Of a stretch of 64,000 nt of DNA, positions 1 to 6,836 are shown piece by piece. The DNA comes from Pseudomonas entomophila (GTDB lineage Bacteria > Pseudomonadota > Gammaproteobacteria > Pseudomonadales > Pseudomonadaceae). Positions within the stretch are counted from its first letter, which is position 1. The number at the start of each line of letters is the position of its first letter. The stretch is from contig NZ_JARGCS010000019.1 in assembly GCF_029193575.1 (NCBI RefSeq), positions 1-64,000 on the forward strand, in the 5' to 3' direction. The position numbers and the translations under genes were made by a program. The notes below the pieces were generated by a model. That model searched no databases. It saw only the letters and a program-made list of their open reading frames with translations, and had not been told where the DNA came from.

Positions 1-292
1 ACCAGTTCAGTTCCTGGACGGTGAGGACAATCGCTTCGTCGGTGGCGTCAGGTGATGTTTTGAATCGCTCGGATTCCAGGCGTTTGAGCCAAAGGCAGAA
101 GCCGTTGCGCTCCCAGTACAAAATCTTCACGCGGTTGCGCGGCTTGTTGAGGAAGACGAAAAGCACGGGGTCGAACACCGCCACCTTGATGTCCAACTCG
201 ACCAGCGCGGCCAGGCCATCGATGGACTTTCGAAAGTCGACAGGTTTGGGATAAAGGTAGACTTTTTCGACTTTGGCGTCGGGTCGCATCAT
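1..292 (-). CDS. tnpB: IS66-family TnpB (Orf2), partial at window edge
   Basis: The minus strand encodes an open frame starting at a double ATG (292-287) and running off the left edge, so the C-terminus is not visible. The product begins MMRPDAKVEKVYLYPKPVDF and continues with the IS66 Orf2 signatures DFRKSIDGL, VFLNKPRNRVKILYWERNGF and LWLKRLE. TnpB is an accessory protein of IS66 transposition whose biochemical role is not well defined. It differs clearly from the second tnpB at 4300-4635, so it belongs to another IS66 subgroup. No partner tnpA or tnpC lies immediately to its right, so the element probably continues to the left or is a fragment. Confidence 0.85.
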   Translation of the reverse strand, partial: MMRPDAKVEKVYLYPKPVDFRKSIDGLAALVELDIKVAVFDPVLFVFLNKPRNRVKILYWERNGFCLWLKRLESERFKTSPDATDEAIVLTVQELNW

Positions 293-336
293 GGCCCGCG
301 GGCTCCGGAAAGAAATCGGGAGCACAGCATCGGCGA

Positions 337-741
337 TCAGATGAGCGCTTTGAATGTGGGGTTCATGGAGCGCTTACCCTCAAATGAGAGGTACACCCAG
401 TACTCGGGGGCCGTTTCGTATAGCCATTCCTCCGGGTCGATCGCCTCACACCAGATGCTCCGCTGAGCGGGGACGGAAATGCCTATGGACTTCAAGCACT
501 CGAGCTTCCTGCGGTGCTCAAAATGGCAGGTGCTCGAATGAGTTCGCAGACAAACGACAAAGGAGTGGTCGGCGAAAATGTCTCTACAGATAGTCGTAGC
601 CTTGTGTAGCGCTGACAAAAATTGTTCAAGCGTATTTCCCGGCTCGCAAAGCCCGAATCGCAGTCCGCCTGGGTAGGAGTAAAACAGAGGTCTCTGGAAA
701 ACATCGGAACCGAAATGTCTTTCAATCTCTTGCTTAAACAT
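337..741 (-). CDS. DUF3885-like protein of unknown function
   Basis: A 134-aa product from the ATG at 741; a longer in-frame start at 783 exists but has no ribosome binding site. The sequence carries the pattern I associate with pseudomonad DUF3885 proteins: an N-terminal EIERHFGSDVF, then PLFYSYPGGLRFGL, a helical stretch with ALHKATTICRDIF, and a late PEYWVYLSFEG. No signal peptide or membrane segment is visible. Related proteins usually extend somewhat beyond the SFEG motif, whereas this copy stops after MNPTFKALI, so the C-terminus may be truncated or altered. It lies between IS66 remnants and is probably part of an accessory, horizontally shuffled segment. Function unknown. Confidence 0.65.
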   Translation of the reverse strand: MFKQEIERHFGSDVFQRPLFYSYPGGLRFGLCEPGNTLEQFLSALHKATTICRDIFADHSFVVCLRTHSSTCHFEHRRKLECLKSIGISVPAQRSIWCEAIDPEEWLYETAPEYWVYLSFEGKRSMNPTFKALI

Positions 742-783
742 CACAGAAGCTCTACCTGGCGGGCGTCGTGGCGCCATCTTCAT

Positions 784-1116
784 TGGGGAGAACGTGATCG
801 TAACTGAAAGAGTGCGAATTCGCCTTTCGCAGTGGGCGACCGCTTTTGACCGATAGCTGCTCTTGGTGAGAGGCAGCTTTCGACTATAGCTGTGATTGAC
901 TTTCGGTAGGCAAGTCTGTGTGCTTTGTGGCGATGGGATTGAATGAGGGCTGTAACCGGTCGGCCAACACAGCTTCCTGACACGATCCCAAAGGCGATGG
1001 TGTTCACCTAAGTGGACACCATTTGGCTGGCAGTGTACGCATCAGTGAGGTGGCGTCTTGGGGCGTTCCTGAGTTCAATCCAGATTTTCGCTTATGCCAG
1101 CTCGTTCGTTGTGGGA
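784..1116. other. Intergenic segment with relic IS66 leader hairpin
   Basis: No gene is supported here. The notable feature is an imperfect hairpin at about 993-1021 (left arm ggcgatggtgttcac, loop ctaa, right arm gtggacaccat) that nearly repeats the perfect hairpin upstream of tnpA at 4977-5016. The first 14 bases, aaaggcgatggtgt, are identical in the two places; the flanks then diverge. It is best read as debris of another IS66-type end. Confidence 0.5.
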
Positions 1117-1536
1117 CTATCCAGCAGTCCGCGCCGGATAGAAATAATTGCTCCTACGCAGTTGCAGACTGTATACCCAGATCCCGAAAACCAGGGCGTA
1201 CTCCTTGAACATCGGGAGCGTCAGCAGATGGACGATAGATCCGCTGCGCATCTGGCTGAGGGAGAAAATCACACCTAATGCCAAGGCTAGAATAAAGCAC
1301 AACGAGCTGCTCTTTTTCCGGCCCAGTAGCATCAACCCGCCTACGCACATCAGAAGCGCTACGGTACAAACATTGAGCAGCACCAAGATCGAAATATCTC
1401 CTTGTCGGGCGTGTGCAAATCCTTCGTTGACCACCCACAGACCTGCTTGAATCAAGACGATGAAACAGTAAAAGACAGTCATGAAGACCGGGACGGGACG
1501 TGTGGTGTACCAAGGCTGAGGCATGTTTGCTTCCAT
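1117..1536 (-). CDS. Small multi-pass membrane protein, unknown function
   Basis: A 139-aa product from an ATG at 1536 that is well placed behind CCAGGAGCAATTTCACC. Four hydrophobic segments are visible at roughly residues 15-36 (VFMTVFYCFIVLIQAGLWVV), 46-68 (SILVLLNVCTVALLMCVGGL), 77-95 and 103-122, giving a predicted four-helix inner-membrane protein with both ends probably cytoplasmic. No catalytic motif is recognisable. GC and codon use look lower than in the core genes further right, as for its neighbours in this IS-rich segment. No operon partner is evident; the gene faces away from the tnpC relic. I do not recognise a family. Confidence 0.55.
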   Translation of the reverse strand: MEANMPQPWYTTRPVPVFMTVFYCFIVLIQAGLWVVNEGFAHARQGDISILVLLNVCTVALLMCVGGLMLLGRKKSSSLCFILALALGVIFSLSQMRSGSIVHLLTLPMFKEYALVFGIWVYSLQLRRSNYFYPARTAG

Positions 1537-1656
1537 GGTGAAATTGCTCCTGGAGGATTGGGCGCAGTCGCGGATTATAGGGGGGGCAGACGAACCTTAC
1601 TAGACGAAGCATGGGGGTCTCTGCTGCATCTCCGTCCGGGTATCAGGCCCTGCTAA

Positions 1657-1869
1657 CTAAACCGATTGCCACTTATGCGGTAGCAACTGTTCGATTTCAC
1701 TTGCCCGCTGTGACGCCGGGCGCGTGAGGACATCTTTTACATACGCATACGGATCATGCCCTTTCAGCCGCGCTGACTGGATCAAACTCATGATCGCCGC
1801 CGCGCGTTGCCCACTGCGAAGCAATCCGGCAAACAACCAATTCGAACGTCCAAGTGCCACGGTCTGATT
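1657..1869 (-). pseudogene. tnpC: IS66 tnpC relic, 3' fragment (fragment A)
   Basis: The minus strand encodes ALGRSNWLFAGLLRSGQ followed by IMSLIQSARLKGHDPYAYVK and the end SEIEQLLPHKWQSV, a clear C-terminal piece of an IS66 TnpC transposase, similar but not identical to the C-terminus at 2722-2930. It ends abruptly at 1869, where the terminal repeat GTAAGCGTC of the younger element begins. The missing upstream part resumes at 5059 (fragment B). Compared with the complete copy, one base is missing near 1850, so this older copy was already frameshifted. Confidence 0.85.
1862..1869. repeat. 8-bp target-site duplication, left copy
   Basis: The octamer gtctgatt directly precedes the left terminal repeat (gtaagcgtc from 1870) and recurs directly after the right terminal repeat at 5059-5066. 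Eight-base duplications are the known hallmark of IS66-family insertion. Confidence 0.85.
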
Positions 1870-2081
1870 GTAAGCGTCCGGCCATGTCATATTGACCCTC
1901 CAGCTAAAGTCAGCTTCCGACCGGGCCATAGACTGTGTACCATGGGTTGAGGCTTATGCTGCCTGCCGCTCGCGCCGTTAAGGAAAGGTGAAAGCATATC
2001 TGCTCCAACCCATTCGTATCTCTCTTGATAGTCGGGGTTTGGTAACGCGAGCACCAAGACGCTTCGACTCCAGGAGGAATC

Positions 2082-2612
2082 ATGTCGACAATTGAAAACG
2101 CTAAGCGTATGGCCAAGTCTCTTCGCACCTTGCTTGAAGCTCGCGATCATGAGGTGACCCATTCGGTAGCTCTTGAAATGGTGGCTCAGCAACTGGGCTA
2201 CAAAGATTGGAATACGGCTTCAGCAGTGCTCCCTCATGGTCTGACCGGCTCTGAAATCAAGCTGGAGAAAGCTATTCCGATATTGCGAATGTTCGATGAA
2301 GCTAAGGCGAGGGAGTTTTACCTCGATTTTCTGGGCTTCAGTGTCGAATTCGAGCATCGCTTCGAAGCGGATCTTCCCCTCTACCTAGGGCTCAGCCGGG
2401 ATGGAGTGCACGTCCACCTTTCTGAGCATCATGGTGACGCAAGCCCAGGAACGACCATCTTTGTTCCCATGCAGAACATTGAGCTGTTTCGGGACGAGTT
2501 GATCACCAAACGCTACGGTTTCGGGCGACCCGACATTGTGGAGCAGGGATGGGGAAAGCTTTTGGAGGTATACGATCCGTTCGGTAACCGTATCCGTTTC
2601 TGCCAAAGCTGA
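2082..2612 (+). CDS. Glyoxalase/bleomycin-resistance-like protein (IS passenger)
   Basis: A 176-aa protein from ATG 2082, preceded by AGGAGGAATC. Residues 1-55 form a helical N-terminal domain (KSLRTLLEARDHEVTHSVAL, VAQQLGYKDWNTASAVL) of the kind found in glyoxalase-related proteins. From about residue 62 a single vicinal-oxygen-chelate module follows: IPILRMFDEAKAREFYLDFL, GFSVEFEH, then GVHVHLSEHHG and the closing LLEVYDPFGNRIRFCQ. Such proteins include drug-binding resistance proteins and lyases; which activity applies cannot be told. It lies inside the IS66 terminal repeats, convergent with tnpC and ending 110 bp from it, so it is a passenger gene moved with the transposase genes. Confidence 0.8.
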   Translation: MSTIENAKRMAKSLRTLLEARDHEVTHSVALEMVAQQLGYKDWNTASAVLPHGLTGSEIKLEKAIPILRMFDEAKAREFYLDFLGFSVEFEHRFEADLPLYLGLSRDGVHVHLSEHHGDASPGTTIFVPMQNIELFRDELITKRYGFGRPDIVEQGWGKLLEVYDPFGNRIRFCQS

Positions 2613-2721
2613 CTAGAATGCTTTCAGGAGTTAGCTTCCGTTCTTAGAATCAACGAGGCACCTGTTCAACTAAATGAGATTGAGCAGGCTTCCTTGTATG
2701 CAAATACTTGATCTCGGTTAG

Positions 2722-4248
2722 CTAGGCTGGCGTCCATTGATGCGGTAGCAGTTGTTCGATTTCACTGGCCTTCTGCGTCGGCACGCGCGTCAGCACGTCC
2801 TTGAGATACGCATATGGATCGTGCCCATTCATACGCGCCGACTGGATCAAGCTCATGATCGCCGCAGCCCGTTTGCCGCTGCGCAGCGATCCGGCGAAGA
2901 GCCAGTTCGACCTACCGAGCGCCCACGGCCTGATCTGGTTTTCCACGGCATTGTTGTCGATGGGTACAGCCCCATCATCCAGGTAGCGCGTCAGCGCTAC
3001 CCAGCGTTTCAGGCTGTAATCGAGGGCCTTGGCCGTGGCCGAGCCCTCAAGCATGAGCGCGCGCTGAGCCAGCATCCACTCGTGCAACTTATCAGCGATG
3101 GGCACCGCAACTTCCTGGCGTAATCGCCAGCGATCTTCACCGCTCACGTCCCTGACCTGCCGTTCGACTTCGTACAAGCCGCCGATGGAGTGCAGCGCCT
3201 GTTCGGCCAACTGGCTTTTGTTCGCCACATGCAGATCGAGAAACTTGCGCCGGGCGTGGGCCATGCAGCCGATTTCGGTGATGCCCTGCTCGAAACCGGC
3301 TTTGTAGCCTGCGAAGTCATCGCACACCAGCTTGCCGTTCCAGGTGCCCAGGAAGTTGCGCGCATGTTCGCCTGCACGGCTGGGGCTGAAGTCGTAGACC
3401 ACCGCTTTCAGTGCCGAGAACGGCGTGGTGCAGTAGGCCCAGACATATGCGCGGTGCGTTTTCTTTTCGCCCGGCGCCAACATCTGCACTGGTGTTTCAT
3501 CAGCATGGACGACGTGCTAGGCCAACACGGCTTCGCGCAATGCATCTACCAGCGGTTGCAGTTGTACGCCGGTTTGGCCGACCCACAGAGCCAGCGTCGA
3601 ACGCGGGATTGCCAGGCCGGCCCGGCCAAAGATTTTTTCCTGCCGGTACAGCGGAAGATGGTCGGCGAACTTGGCCACCATCACGTGAGCCAACAGCCCA
3701 GCCGTGGGGATGCCCTTGTCAATCACCTGTGCCGGTACCGGCGCTTGAGTCAGTGTTTCGCACTGACGGCAGGCCCACTTGCCACGCACATGTTGCTCGA
3801 CCGTGAACACGCCGGGGGTGTAGTCCAGCTTCTCGCTGACGTCTTCGCCGATGCGTTGAAGCTGGCAGCCGCAGGCACACTTGGTGTTCTCCGGCTCGTG
3901 ATGAATGACGGTACGTGGGAACTGCGGCGGCAGCGGCGCACGCTTGGGTTGTTGGCGTGGTTCGTCCGGTGCCGGGGCGGGACGAAGGGCTTTCAACTCG
4001 GCGTCGATGGCTTCAAGGTCGGTGTTGAGCAAGTCATCCAGCAAGCTACCTTGCGCCGGGCTGATCTGCTCACTGCGCTTAGCAAACTTGTAACGTTTGA
4101 GGATGGCGATCTCGTGAGAGAGCTGCTCGATGACGGTCTTGTCGCGGCGGTTCTCTCGGCCCATGGTGTCGACCCTCGACAGCAACTGCGCCGCGAGTGC
4201 GCGCAGTTGATCGGGCGTCATCTGGTCGAGATTGGGCGAGGAAGTCAT
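2722..4248 (-). pseudogene. tnpC: IS66 TnpC transposase interrupted by in-frame TAG
   Basis: TnpC is the DDE transposase of IS66 elements, normally a little over 500 aa. The frame from ATG 4248 encodes the N-terminal coiled coil, the zinc-binding region (CACGCQLQRIGEDVSEKLDY, WACRQCE) and the start of the catalytic domain. A TAG at 3517-3519 then stops it after REAVLA. The same frame continues without any shift as HVVHADETPVQML (first catalytic Asp), FAGYKAGF, then AVPIDNNAVENQIRPW (catalytic Glu) to a stop at 2722. Homologues commonly have Gln at this position, so a single CAG-to-TAG change is the likely cause. Unless suppressed, or a sequencing error, the transposase is inactive. Confidence 0.88.
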
Positions 4249-4299
4249 GCCGTGGATTTTACCAAAGCAGCCCCACCCGACACAGCTAAACGACCCGAT

Positions 4300-4635
4300 T
4301 CAGAGCAACGTAATTGCGCCGTTGGCGCCAACCCGCTGCCAAGGCAGGCCCAGCACCAGCGCTTGAAGTTGTTCGGCGTCGAGTTCAACTTCCAAACCTC
4401 GATTGGAGCCAGGCCAGTGGAATTTACCTTGGTTCAGGCGGCGCGCGGCCAGCCAGATACCCACGCCGTCGTGCACCAGTACTTTCATCCGATTGGCGCG
4501 GCGATTGGCGAACAGATAAGCGCAGTGCGGCTTCGCCGCACCGAACACCGCGATCACACGGGCAAGGGCAGTTTCGGTACCGGCGCGCATGTCCATGGGC
4601 TCGGTGGCGAGCCAGATGGCGTCGATGCGGATCAT
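4300..4635 (-). CDS. tnpB: IS66-family TnpB (Orf2)
   Basis: A 111-aa protein starting at ATG 4635, which overlaps the tnpA stop as ATGA (4632-4635), so translation is probably coupled. The sequence MIRIDAIWLATEPMDMRAG, then PHCAYLFANRRANRMKVLVH and DGVGIWLAARRLNQGKFHW, is the standard IS66 Orf2 pattern. TnpB is required for efficient transposition of IS66 elements but its biochemistry is poorly known. The length is normal and no defect is visible. It lies about 50 bp upstream of tnpC, in the usual tnpA-tnpB-tnpC order. Confidence 0.9.
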   Translation of the reverse strand: MIRIDAIWLATEPMDMRAGTETALARVIAVFGAAKPHCAYLFANRRANRMKVLVHDGVGIWLAARRLNQGKFHWPGSNRGLEVELDAEQLQALVLGLPWQRVGANGAITLL

Positions 4636-4958
4636 TGGGAGAGGCTGCGGATGAAGCGGGCGCAACCGTCCGGGTCGGAGATCGGCCAGTTCACAGTGAC
4701 TGTGCGCTGCCCGGAAGAAATTTCGATGCGAGCTACATCCTGCCGAGCTGGCGTCGCCACAGCGGTCTCAAGCTTCAACGGTACAAATGCAGGCAAGGCA
4801 CAAGCCTGCCGGTCACGGTAGATAGGTATCCACTTGCGAACCAGATTGGCGTTGATACCGTGCCGCAGGGCCACGCTGGCAATGGACACATCAGGGTTCA
4901 GGCATTCCTGAACAACCTGGGCCTTGAAGGGTTTGGGATAAGAGGTGCGCTGACGCAT
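4632..4958 (-). CDS. tnpA: IS66-family TnpA (Orf1), HTH protein
   Basis: A 108-aa protein. The ATG at 4958 is chosen because AAGGAATACC lies directly before it and the product then begins MRQRTSYPKPFKAQVVQECL, the usual IS66/IS3-type OrfA start; a longer frame to 4991 would start inside the leader hairpin. The helix-turn-helix lies around residues 20-45 (NPDVSIASVALRHGINANLV, followed by RKWIP). A divergent, Pro/Ala-rich middle is followed by a conserved C-terminal strand region. First gene of the IS operon; it overlaps tnpB by four bases. Confidence 0.88.
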   Translation of the reverse strand: MRQRTSYPKPFKAQVVQECLNPDVSIASVALRHGINANLVRKWIPIYRDRQACALPAFVPLKLETAVATPARQDVARIEISSGQRTVTVNWPISDPDGCARFIRSLSQ

Positions 4959-4976
4959 GGTATTCCTTGAATTAAA

Positions 4977-5016
4977 GGCGATGGTGTCCACGTATTTTTA
5001 GGTGGACACCATCGCC
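4977..5016 (-). promoter_or_regulatory. Perfect 15-bp hairpin in tnpA leader
   Basis: Arms ggcgatggtgtccac (4977-4991) and gtggacaccatcgcc (5002-5016) are exact inverse complements around a 10-nt AT-rich loop. The hairpin lies between the right terminal repeat of the IS66 element and the tnpA start, so in mRNA it would fold just upstream of the tnpA ribosome binding site. That position would suit a structure that blocks read-through transcription or translation entering from outside. A degenerate copy lies at 993-1021. Confidence 0.7.
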
Positions 5017-5058
5017 CTTAATCCGGGGATTCTGAAGGTGTGTTCGGCAGACGCTTAC

Positions 5059-5066
5059 GTCTGATT
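5059..5066. repeat. 8-bp target-site duplication, right copy
   Basis: gtctgatt, identical to 1862-1869, directly after the right terminal repeat that ends at 5058. Confidence 0.85.
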
Positions 5067-5212
5067 TGCTTTTCGACCGCATTGTTATCTATGGCCACAG
5101 CCCCATCTTCCAGGTAGCGCGGCAACGCTACCCAGCCTTTAAGGCTGTAGTCCAGTGCGTGGATGTTGCTGAGCTATTGGGCAAAAGATCGCGCTGGGCC
5201 AACGACCAGTCA
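5059..5212 (-). pseudogene. tnpC: IS66 tnpC relic, internal fragment (fragment B)
   Basis: The minus strand encodes ALDYSLKGWVALPRYLEDGA followed by VAIDNNAVEKQIR, matching the catalytic-Glu region of TnpC (compare 2930-3040). Further upstream, in another frame, SLAQRDLLPNSSAT matches the LAQRALMLEGSAT stretch of the intact protein, so there is at least one frameshift. Homology fades beyond about 5212. The fragment continues exactly where fragment A (1657-1869) stops, showing that one older tnpC was split by the 1870-5058 insertion. Confidence 0.8.
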
Positions 5213-5550
5213 TCTTGAAAGAAGGCATTTTTCAAGTGCTGGGTGAGCGATACGAGATCCAGCCAATTGTTGATGAGGTAGCCAGAATTCATGATCTCTT
5301 AGTCAAATTTGACTGCAATGGCGAAGTCTTCCGTTCGTAAATAAGGGGCTTTACGCTTCTTTTTTATTGTGCTTACGCATAGATCTTTTCCAAGAAGAGG
5401 TTCGCCACCTCGGCGATCTCTGGAGCCTTTGACGTATGTCCGCTTCTGGCCGTATGTAGACACTGGCGACGTCCGCTATGGGTCGGAGCTAATATCCAAG
5501 GACACCCTCGTAAATCCGCACGGACCACTCTGAACCGCCCTACCTCTACC
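5213..5550. other. Non-coding stretch right of the IS cluster
   Basis: About 340 bases that are AT-richer than the rest of the window. No ORF with recognisable sequence, RNA gene or strong hairpin was found. It probably represents flanking debris of the older IS66 copy and the 3' region of the small gene that ends at 5551. Confidence 0.4.
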
Positions 5551-5838
5551 TCAATCGCTTTTATGCATCCCCATATGCGCATCGTCCATCAACGCCTTGG
5601 CCATCTCGCTGAGGTAATGCGCAGCCCAAACCAGCACCGGCTCGTCGTCCATCACACCGATGAACGACGCCCGCCGTGCGCTATCAAGCAGTTCCGAAGC
5701 CTGTTGCAGCGCATGGTCGGCGCAGTTGCCGGGCTCTACGCGGAACAGGTGTTTGCCTTTGACTCCGCTTTCCAGGCAGGTGGTGGTGCCGACGGTCCAG
5801 CCGAGTTTGCCGAGGCGGTCTGGTGAGTCCTTGTCCAT
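5551..5838 (-). CDS. DUF3077-type small protein
   Basis: A 95-aa product. The ATG at 5838 follows GAAGGACTTCCCC and is preferred over longer in-frame starts that would run through REP sequence. The C-terminal half shows the pattern of pseudomonad DUF3077 proteins: LFRVEPGNCADHALQQASEL, then LDSARRASFIGV, and VLVWAAHYLSEMAKALMDDA. No signal peptide or transmembrane segment is present, so it should be cytoplasmic. Function unknown; such genes often occur near DUF6124-like small genes, as here (6043-6291). Confidence 0.75.
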   Translation of the reverse strand: MDKDSPDRLGKLGWTVGTTTCLESGVKGKHLFRVEPGNCADHALQQASELLDSARRASFIGVMDDEPVLVWAAHYLSEMAKALMDDAHMGMHKSD

Positions 5839-5930
5839 GGGGAAGTCCTTCGAGGTGCTGTGAATTGGGGTGGTTGTGCAAGGGGTTGCGGCGATGGTGT
5901 GGGGGCAACTGTTTGTGTTGTACCAATGCC

Positions 5931-6016
5931 GGCCTCTTCGCGGGATAACCCGCGAAGACGACGCGGTGTATGGCACGGGCATTGCCCGTGATCGCGGGGC
6001 AAGCCCGCTCCTACAA
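5931..6016. repeat. REP repeat cluster
   Basis: Contains the hairpin cttcgcggg-ataa-cccgcgaag (5936-5957), the short hairpin cacgggc-att-gcccgtg and the REP core cgcggggcaagcccgctcc. Typical of P. putida-type intergenic REPs, here between two small genes transcribed in the same direction. Confidence 0.8.
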
Positions 6017-6042
6017 AAGCCGTGCAACACGCTGGAAATGCA

Positions 6043-6291
6043 CTAGTGCAGGAAGCGTGGCGATGTTCGGCTCTTGAGCTGCACCTGGGCCAATGCGCAC
6101 TCCAACAGCGAGCGCACGGCGTCGAGTTCGTGCATCACGCTGAGCAGCATGATCGTGGCGGGGGATTTGGGGAGGAAGGTGATCGACTGGTTGGCTACCG
6201 CCAGGCCACAGAGGGTGTATTCCATGGCTTCGACCAGGGTGTCTTCGAGGGATTCGGTGAGGACCGGTGGGTCGGGGACTATCTTTAGCAT
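6043..6291 (-). CDS. DUF6124-like small protein
   Basis: An 82-aa product beginning MLKIVPDPPVLTESLEDTLV and continuing EAMEYTLCGLAVANQ, then TIMLLSVMHELDAVRSLLEC ending in a basic tail. The MxKxxPxPP opening followed by an amphipathic helical region resembles the small pseudomonad DUF6124 family. The ATG at 6291 is chosen because the extension upstream would translate a strongly structured region (6347-6520) that looks like RNA rather than protein-coding sequence. No enzymatic motif is visible and the function is unknown. The next gene downstream on this strand is the DUF3077-type gene, separated by REPs. Confidence 0.65.
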   Translation of the reverse strand: MLKIVPDPPVLTESLEDTLVEAMEYTLCGLAVANQSITFLPKSPATIMLLSVMHELDAVRSLLECALAQVQLKSRTSPRFLH

Positions 6292-6346
6292 GGCGTGATC
6301 TCGTCTATTCGAAGGGACCACCACGACACCACTTGCATTTGATGGG

Positions 6347-6520
6347 TGGCGGCTACGTACAGGTCTGCAAGACCGGAAGACGAGAAAACCGGCAGATCCG
6401 AAGATCTCCCGCACGTAGCCACCATAGACGGCCTGGCCGAGTAGGCTCGGCCAGCGAAGGTAGTCTCATCTTCAGGCTTGCAGGCCTGGTCGTTGATTTG
6501 GCAACGACCCGGCGAGACTA
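6347..6520 (-). promoter_or_regulatory. Structured RNA element upstream of DUF6124-like gene
   Basis: Three modules lie in tandem. Module 1 is a closing stem of 11 pairs with one mismatch (6347-6358 with 6413-6424) enclosing two hairpins, 6362-6374 and 6394-6407. Module 2 is a single 8-bp hairpin (6433-6440 with 6447-6454). Module 3 is a 7-bp closing stem (6461-6467 with 6514-6520) enclosing hairpins at 6473-6488 and 6488-6509 (ggtcgttg with caacgacc). Read on the minus strand, hairpin 6394-6407 becomes AGATCTTCGGATCT, a stable C(UUCG)G tetraloop, which argues that RNA is made from that strand, toward the gene at 6043-6291. I do not know a named family for it. Confidence 0.6.
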
Positions 6521-6672
6521 GTCGTCATCTGGATGGGGTAAAAGCGGGTCGAAGATGCTTGGGAAAGGGACTACATGAAATAGCGAAAATCTGATTCGTG
6601 CGTGTAGGAAATCATCTGATTTTGGGGTGGGTTGGTTTCTGGAGGTTTCGCGGGTGGCGGGTTACGCGGGGT

Positions 6673-6800
6673 GTGGCACGGGCGTTGCCCGTGATCGCGG
6701 GGCGAGCCCGCTCCCTCAGGTATTCCGTTGTCCTACGGTTGAGCGCGGTGCCTGTGGGAGCGGCGGTGCGGCGGTCCGACTTGTCCCGCGATGAGGCCGG
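6673..6800. repeat. REP repeat pair
   Basis: Two inverted REP-type units (cgcggggcgagcccgctcc and, inverted and degenerate, ttgtcccgcgatgagg) with the accessory hairpin cacgggcgttgcccgtg. They occupy most of the gap between the structured element and the CPBP gene; nothing else is visible there. Confidence 0.75.
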
Positions 6801-6836
6801 TGCGGATAAGACTCATGACTGATGGTCATCGAGCGC

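Larger units (their letters stand above)
1870..5058 (-). mobile_element. IS66-family element with passenger gene, 3189 bp
   Basis: The left end reads GTAAGCGTCCGGCC from 1870 and the right end, on the minus strand from 5058, reads GTAAGCGTCTGCCG: nine identical terminal bases with scattered matches further in. GTAAGCG ends and an 8-bp duplication (gtctgatt on both sides) are typical of IS66 elements. Inside lie tnpA, tnpB and an amber-interrupted tnpC on the minus strand, plus a plus-strand glyoxalase-like passenger gene between the left end and tnpC. The target was an older IS66 tnpC, whose halves flank the element. The intact ends and duplication suggest a recent insertion; the stop codon in tnpC suggests this copy can no longer move by itself. 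Confidence 0.85.

Noticed and set aside
5128..5292. 54-aa minus-strand ORF (MNSGYLINNWLDLVSL...)
   Set aside because: Its second half is the tnpC relic read in a frame shared with SLAQRDLLPNSSAT, so the ORF is a junction artefact between flanking DNA and the IS66 relic.
5373..5582. 69-aa minus-strand ORF overlapping the DUF3077-type gene
   Set aside because: No ribosome binding site, no recognisable sequence, and it overlaps the 3' end of the better-supported gene.
6292..6414. N-terminal extension of the DUF6124-like protein (MREIFGSAGFLVFRSC...)
   Set aside because: It would translate the paired arms of the structured element; the downstream ATG at 6291 gives a protein starting with the family motif.
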